Source of the DNA: Bacteroidales bacterium | GTDB lineage: Bacteria > Bacteroidota > Bacteroidia > Bacteroidales > ML635J-15 | NCBI GenBank assembly: GCA_028701945.1 | Contig: JAQVPT010000013.1 | Location: 10,945 to 23,258 of the forward strand | DNA length: 12,314 nucleotides | Direction: 5' to 3' | Part shown: positions 9,295 through 12,314 of the stretch, one piece after another | Numbering within the stretch: the first letter of the stretch is position 1 | How the letters are laid out: every line of letters starts with the position of its first letter | Made by a program: the position numbers and the translations under genes | Notes under the pieces: model-generated | Seen by the model: only the letters and a program-made list of their open reading frames with translations | Told to the model about the DNA's origin: nothing | The model's database searches: none

Positions 9295-10923
9295 CTATTT
9301 TACCTTCTTCTCTCCCTTATAAAAGAACAAATTAATATTTGATAAATTTTCAGATACTATAATGTTTTTTAATAATGGAATTATATATGTTTTTTTCTTT
9401 TTCTGGATAGTATTATCAAACACTACTGATGGATCCTTAGATTTCACACTAAAACATAATCGGTGCTTAATGAATAAGCAAAAAGGGTCAGCTCTCGATA
9501 CAAAAACCTTAATCTCGATTTCGTCGGTTGTATTCAAATTAAAGTTCGCAGCATTACTCTTGGATATTAGATAAACTTTTTTATCTCCCATTTTTATTGG
9601 CTCACTATCGTTGATTCTTACAATGTAATTCTTGAGTTTTCGTGGCAAAATCGTGTTAATAATAATTAGGACAATAAATAGAATCGCAACAAAAACAACA
9701 ACAAAGAACAACCAAAGAGGCCAAGCAATTACAAGGCCTTTGTTTGCTTTAATGTTTTGTTTGTAATTTAATAAATCTTCGGCAGTAACTTCATCAAAGT
9801 TATCTGAGTCGCCTTGTTTTAAAGAAACAACAGCATATAACTTTTCAATTTCCTGAAATGCTTTGGTAATAAAAACGCCCTGAACCTCTGCATTTAGCTC
9901 TGCATTTCTCACAATTGGATTTCCAACATTTTGGTATTTAATCTTTCCTAATTTGCCTTTAGGCTTGTCTTGTTTAATTTCAAAACCAACAAAATCACAT
10001 TCAGACGCAGGAACTGTTTTAATTTTATTGATTTCTGTAAGTTTTAGTCCGGAAATATAATAAGGCAAGGAATCTAAAATGGCTTTTATTTCAACAACTG
10101 CGTTAAGCGAAATTGTAGCGTTAAGATTTAATAATTCATTATCATGTATATCTTTCATATCTCTTTTTACAAAACTCCATAAGTTTTGCTCCATAATTTT
10201 TGAAGATCTATCTGTAAACCAAAATTGCAAAGTATTTGCTTCAAATTCAATAACATTTAATCCGGGAAAAACTTTGCGTACTTCTGGTAATTCACGACCT
10301 GAGTCGTTAAAAAGAGGTAATTTAAGAGCAAATGCTTCAATCATCGAAAATTGCTTTATTTTGCTAAAATTGTCGGACAAATTACCCCAATCTACTTTGT
10401 TGTAAGGGCTGTTACCAATAGGATCGTTATCAAAATCGGTAAATATAAAAAGGTATTTAATCTCTGAAGTTGATGAGCAAGCCTCTATTAGATAACTTAT
10501 AGCCCCTTTCAAATCAGTATAAGCTTCATTTGCTTTTAATTCACTGATGGTTGAATTAATTTGCACTCTGCTTGATGCATTTACATATGTAGGTAACTGA
10601 ATTGCCCTAACATCTGTGCCGAAACCTATAATAGAAATCTTGCTGCTATCAGGAATGGCATTAACAAATTGAATAAGCCCTGACTTAACTTGATCAAAAT
10701 AACTAGTAACCGTTCCGGTTGGCTTTTTATTCATCGAACTAGATAAATCAATGGCAACTATGTATTCCGCTTTAACATTTTGTAACTCATCGGAATAAAA
10801 TCTAGTCAATTCAGGATATTTCTCCTTTAGAAGACTAATCTCATCTTGAGCACTGCAATACGAAACCGCAAATAAAACAGAAATAATAGCAAAAACAGAA
10901 ATGTATAATCTAATCTTTTTCAT
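9295..10923 (-). CDS. Exported vWA-domain protein with one membrane helix
   Basis: First gene of the minus-strand cluster, 542 residues. Residues 1-25 look like a Sec signal peptide (MKKIRLYISVF..., cleavage near CSA|QD). A von Willebrand factor A domain follows at about 52-240 with a complete metal-ion adhesion site: D59-L-S61-S-S63, T136-D137 and T162-D163. It should therefore bind a divalent cation and a protein ligand outside the cytoplasmic membrane. About 150 residues of unrecognised sequence lead to a strong membrane helix at about 397-422, then PRKLKN and a ~115-residue beta-rich tail predicted to be cytoplasmic. This layout could couple an external or periplasmic ligand to the tubulin-like protein inside; that is inference. 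The ATG at 10923 is a good start because the signal peptide begins there. No Shine-Dalgarno is visible. A signal anchor instead of a cleaved peptide is possible. Confidence 0.88.
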   Translation of the reverse strand: MKKIRLYISVFAIISVLFAVSYCSAQDEISLLKEKYPELTRFYSDELQNVKAEYIVAIDLSSSMNKKPTGTVTSYFDQVKSGLIQFVNAIPDSSKISIIGFGTDVRAIQLPTYVNASSRVQINSTISELKANEAYTDLKGAISYLIEACSSTSEIKYLFIFTDFDNDPIGNSPYNKVDWGNLSDNFSKIKQFSMIEAFALKLPLFNDSGRELPEVRKVFPGLNVIEFEANTLQFWFTDRSSKIMEQNLWSFVKRDMKDIHDNELLNLNATISLNAVVEIKAILDSLPYYISGLKLTEINKIKTVPASECDFVGFEIKQDKPKGKLGKIKYQNVGNPIVRNAELNAEVQGVFITKAFQEIEKLYAVVSLKQGDSDNFDEVTAEDLLNYKQNIKANKGLVIAWPLWLFFVVVFVAILFIVLIIINTILPRKLKNYIVRINDSEPIKMGDKKVYLISKSNAANFNLNTTDEIEIKVFVSRADPFCLFIKHRLCFSVKSKDPSVVFDNTIQKKKKTYIIPLLKNIIVSENLSNINLFFYKGEKKVK

Positions 10924-10944
10924 AACCTATTTAATTTTAGATTA

Positions 10945-10952
10945 CAATATTA
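10945..10952 (-). promoter_or_regulatory. Candidate -7 box for the minus-strand cluster
   Basis: On the minus strand this reads TAATATTG, one mismatch from the Bacteroidota -7 consensus TAnnTTTG, 21 nt before the vWA gene ATG. No clear TTG-type -33 element lies 19-21 nt upstream; that stretch is a T/A run. It is the best candidate in the 79-bp divergent intergenic region, but the region is so AT-rich that a near-match could occur by chance. Confidence 0.3.
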
Positions 10953-11002
10953 TATAAAAAAAATTAAAAAATATTGTTTTTTGTCATAATAGTAAATCTA
11001 TA

Positions 11003-11530
11003 TTGTCTTTATCATTGAAAAGTGTATTTAATAGTTCAAAACTGAAGATTTATACTATTAGCTTTTTAGCTTATTCAGGTATCCTATATACCGTTTTAAC
11101 GGGGATTGCTATGTACTGTGTTTTAAACCATGCAGGATACTTTACAAGTTCTAAAGTGTGGTTGATGTTTTTTATTGCTGTCGTTCTTACATCTTTGCAA
11201 TTTTGCATTTATTATTTGTTTACAAGCTTAATTTGTGTTAAAAAACAGATAGCGAGGCAATCAAAATGGGAACTACTAATGAATATATTGCTTGTTTCTT
11301 CAGTTTTCTTAGTTTATTGTTTTTTAAATATAATATGTATAAGAGCAATTTATTCACAGGAAATTTATCTTTGGCTTGGAGACTGGGTAAGTGAAATAAA
11401 GCTAATGATATTTTACGCTTGCATTTCTATATTATACCTTACTCATTCGTTTTTTGTAGTTAAGAAAATACATATTTGGATAGTTGCAGTTCAAAGACTA
11501 TTAATTAAGAAAGGAAAAAACAAAATATAA
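11003..11530 (+). CDS. Small four-helix integral membrane protein, function unknown
   Basis: A 175-residue hydrophobic protein with four predicted helices: IYTISFLAYSGILYTVLTG, VWLMFFIAVVLTSLQFCIYY, NILLVSSVFLVYCFLNIICI and LMIFYACISILYLTHSFFVV. It ends in a basic tail (KKGKNKI). I recognise no family or catalytic motif. The start is uncertain: TTG at 11003 is the first good candidate, TTG at 11015 is another, and no ATG occurs in frame until about codon 37, inside the first helix. The frame is open back to about 10958, so a rarer start codon is not excluded. The gene is transcribed away from the vWA/tubulin-like cluster and is followed 10 nt later by another small membrane protein gene, so the two probably form a bicistronic unit. 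A link with the divergent cluster is suggested by position only. Confidence 0.72.
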   Translation: MSLSLKSVFNSSKLKIYTISFLAYSGILYTVLTGIAMYCVLNHAGYFTSSKVWLMFFIAVVLTSLQFCIYYLFTSLICVKKQIARQSKWELLMNILLVSSVFLVYCFLNIICIRAIYSQEIYLWLGDWVSEIKLMIFYACISILYLTHSFFVVKKIHIWIVAVQRLLIKKGKNKI

Positions 11531-11540
11531 ATTTTACGTT

Positions 11541-11786
11541 ATGATTAAACACGCATCATCACATGGCTTTTCAGTTTTAATATGCAGTATAATTGCTGCT
11601 TTCATAGTAAAACTACTTGAACCTTTAGCTCCAAAACTTACTGATGGAATAGAAGGGTTTTCGATTAAAACAGTAAGGATGCTAAATATTCCAATAGAAG
11701 GTAAATACTTTGGAATTGTTTTAATAGCTATGCTTTTAGCTGCCATTTGGGGGGTGTTTTTCAAAATGAGCCAACTTAGAAAATAA
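11541..11786 (+). CDS. Small two-helix membrane protein, function unknown
   Basis: An 81-residue protein from the ATG at 11541, 10 nt after the preceding gene. Two hydrophobic helices can be seen: FSVLICSIIAAFIVKLLEPLA (about 10-30) and FGIVLIAMLLAAIWGVFF (about 57-74). They are joined by a ~25-residue loop containing TDGIEGFSIKTVRMLNIP, and the protein ends in a short basic tail (KMSQLRK). No family is recognised. An overlapping minus-strand frame (11764-11534) was set aside because the plus frame has coherent membrane helices and a natural operon position. The size and hairpin topology resemble small accessory subunits, but there is no direct evidence of a partner. Confidence 0.72.
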   Translation: MIKHASSHGFSVLICSIIAAFIVKLLEPLAPKLTDGIEGFSIKTVRMLNIPIEGKYFGIVLIAMLLAAIWGVFFKMSQLRK

Positions 11787-11955
11787 AAAAGACATATAAA
11801 CCTTTAGTAAATATTGTGAACTTCATCCATTGTGGTTTAGTTATTCTATATACTGTTTTGTAAGATTACCTAGATATCAAATTTTTTAATTATGCTTCTT
11901 TCTTAATGCATAAACAAAGAAATTGTTTTATGACTAAAAACTCCTGATTTTTTCG

Positions 11956-11963
11956 TATTTTTG
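11956..11963 (+). promoter_or_regulatory. Perfect Bacteroidota -7 element TATTTTTG
   Basis: The sequence TATTTTTG matches the TAnnTTTG -7 consensus at every fixed position and would place a start site near 11970. The expected TTG-type -33 element is not at the usual 19-21-nt spacing; the nearest TTG is at 11923-11925, about 30 nt upstream. The only frame it could drive nearby is the 12-codon ORF at 11987. Confidence 0.45.
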
Positions 11964-11969
11964 CTCAAG

Positions 11970-11985
11970 AAAACCGGTCGGTTTT
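11970..11985. promoter_or_regulatory. 16-bp palindrome AAAACCGGTCGGTTTT, possible repressor operator
   Basis: Seven-base arms AAAACCG and CGGTTTT flank a central GT. The palindrome begins about 7 nt after the perfect -7 box, where transcription would start, a usual place for a repressor site. The ACCGGTCGGT core resembles operators bound by TetR-family repressors (from general knowledge). As RNA it could also fold with a 4-nt loop (AAAACC/GGTTTT), and a T-run follows at 11994-11999, so a weak terminator is an alternative reading. Confidence 0.4.
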
Positions 11986-11986
11986 A

Positions 11987-12025
11987 ATGTTCCTTTTTTA
12001 CTGTTGGACTAACTGTTGGACTTAG
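11987..12025 (+). other. 12-codon mini-ORF with duplicated CWT
   Basis: ATG to TAG encodes MFLFYCWTNCWT. It begins directly after the palindrome and is in a natural position to be translated from the candidate promoter at 11956. Codons 6-8 and 10-12 repeat Cys-Trp-Thr because of the 10-bp duplication CTGTTGGACT. It could be a leader peptide, the truncated start of a lost gene, or chance. Confidence 0.2.
12001..12022. repeat. Short direct repeat CTGTTGGACT x2
   Basis: CTGTTGGACT occurs at 12001-12010 and 12013-12022, separated by AA, a 12-bp period. It lies inside the mini-ORF. Two copies only. Confidence 0.85.
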
Positions 12026-12095
12026 CAAAATAGATATTGTAATGTGTTGTTAAAGAGATGCTTACAAAGATATAAATAGTCCTCCCGGGATCACA

Positions 12096-12142
12096 AAAAC
12101 AGTTTGAGTGCGAGCACAGCGTGCGAGTACCCAAACTGTTTT
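12096..12142. terminator. Long-armed hairpin, terminator-like or repeat-associated
   Basis: Perfect 11-bp arms AAAACAGTTTG (12096-12106) and CAAACTGTTTT (12132-12142) enclose a 25-nt loop. The A-run before the left arm and T-run at the end of the right arm would suit a bidirectional intrinsic terminator. The loop is unusually GC-rich for this window and contains GTGCGAG twice (12108-12114, 12121-12127) plus a small GCAC/GTGC stem. It lies about 310 bp past the last plus-strand gene, so it may instead end a minus-strand transcript entering from the right, or be a dispersed intergenic element. Confidence 0.5.
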
Positions 12143-12155
12143 ATACCGGATTATT

Positions 12156-12199
12156 CACACTCGCTCTCACACTCACACTCACACTCGCTCTCACTCTCA
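12156..12199. repeat. CT/CA-rich simple repeat
   Basis: A 44-bp stretch made only of CACACTC, CGCTCTC and CACTC-type steps. The 14-mer CACACTCGCTCTCA recurs with a 24-bp offset (12156-12169, 12180-12193). Read on the minus strand it is GAGTGAGAGCGAGTGTGAG-like, close to the core of the array at 1-478. Short flanks TCACAC (12155-12160) and GTGTGA (12208-12213) could pair around it. Confidence 0.85.
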
Positions 12200-12314
12200 A
12201 TTGGTATGTGTGATTTTTAAAAGTTGGGAGTTTGCATATATCTAAATCTTCTAGCAATTCAGTCACATTTTTAGCAAACATTTAATTTAGTTTATTATCT
12301 TAGCCCAATGCGAA

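Larger units (their letters stand above)
11787..12314. other. Gene-poor right end with regulatory-looking elements and repeats
   Basis: No convincing coding frame of normal length lies here on either strand. The stretch holds an orphan -7 box, a 16-bp palindrome, a 12-codon mini-ORF, a long-armed hairpin and a CT/CA simple repeat, each listed separately. An ATG at 12308-12310, after a near-match -7 box TAATTTAG at 12283-12290, could start a gene to the right, but only two codons are visible. Confidence 0.7.

Noticed and set aside
11534..11764. Minus-strand open frame of 76 codons
   Set aside because: It overlaps the 81-residue plus-strand gene, which has two coherent membrane helices, an ATG and a 10-nt spacing from its upstream neighbour.
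11797..11839. TAAACC / GGTTTA hairpin as a terminator for the plus-strand pair
   Set aside because: Six pairs around a 31-nt loop with no following T-run; this is expected by chance in AT-rich DNA.

Overview
The window most likely comes from a Bacteroidota chromosome. It is AT-rich, its genes lack recognisable Shine-Dalgarno sequences, and one intergenic stretch carries a perfect TAnnTTTG -7 promoter element typical of that phylum. No rRNA, tRNA, CRISPR array, transposase or integrase was seen. The taxonomic call is an inference from these traits only.

Most of the window (10923 down to 562) is one minus-strand gene cluster that looks like an operon. In transcription order it encodes: (1) a signal-peptide protein with an extracytoplasmic von Willebrand A (vWA) domain, one membrane helix and a C-terminal tail; (2) a 977-residue tubulin/FtsZ-superfamily GTPase-like protein of the Tubulin_2 / 'FtsZ-like' type; (3) an unrecognised 814-residue protein with a central helical hairpin in the membrane and a predicted coiled coil; (4) a polytopic membrane protein with an acidic linker and a C-terminal transglutaminase-like domain with a complete Cys-His-acid set; (5) a membrane-anchored HExxH metallopeptidase of the peptidase MA (gluzincin) type. 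Apart from one 110-bp gap after gene 1, the junctions are 10 nt, 11 nt and an 8-bp overlap. Together they suggest a membrane-spanning machine: a cytoskeletal GTPase inside, adhesion or sensing and proteolysis outside, and a transglutaminase-fold domain probably inside. The biological role is unknown.

Divergently, on the plus strand, are two small integral membrane protein genes (four and two predicted helices), 10 nt apart, sharing a 79-bp intergenic region with the operon.

The left end (1-478) is a tandem array of six 79-80-bp units built around a GAGTGAGTGTGAGAGTGAG core, with a degenerate partial copy after it. The right end (11787-12314) has no convincing gene. It holds an orphan -7 promoter element, an adjacent 16-bp palindrome that could be a TetR-type operator, a 12-codon mini-ORF with an internal duplication, a long-armed hairpin and a CT/CA-rich simple repeat. 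The right-hand repeat resembles the left array core on the opposite strand, so related repeats flank the gene module in inverted orientation.
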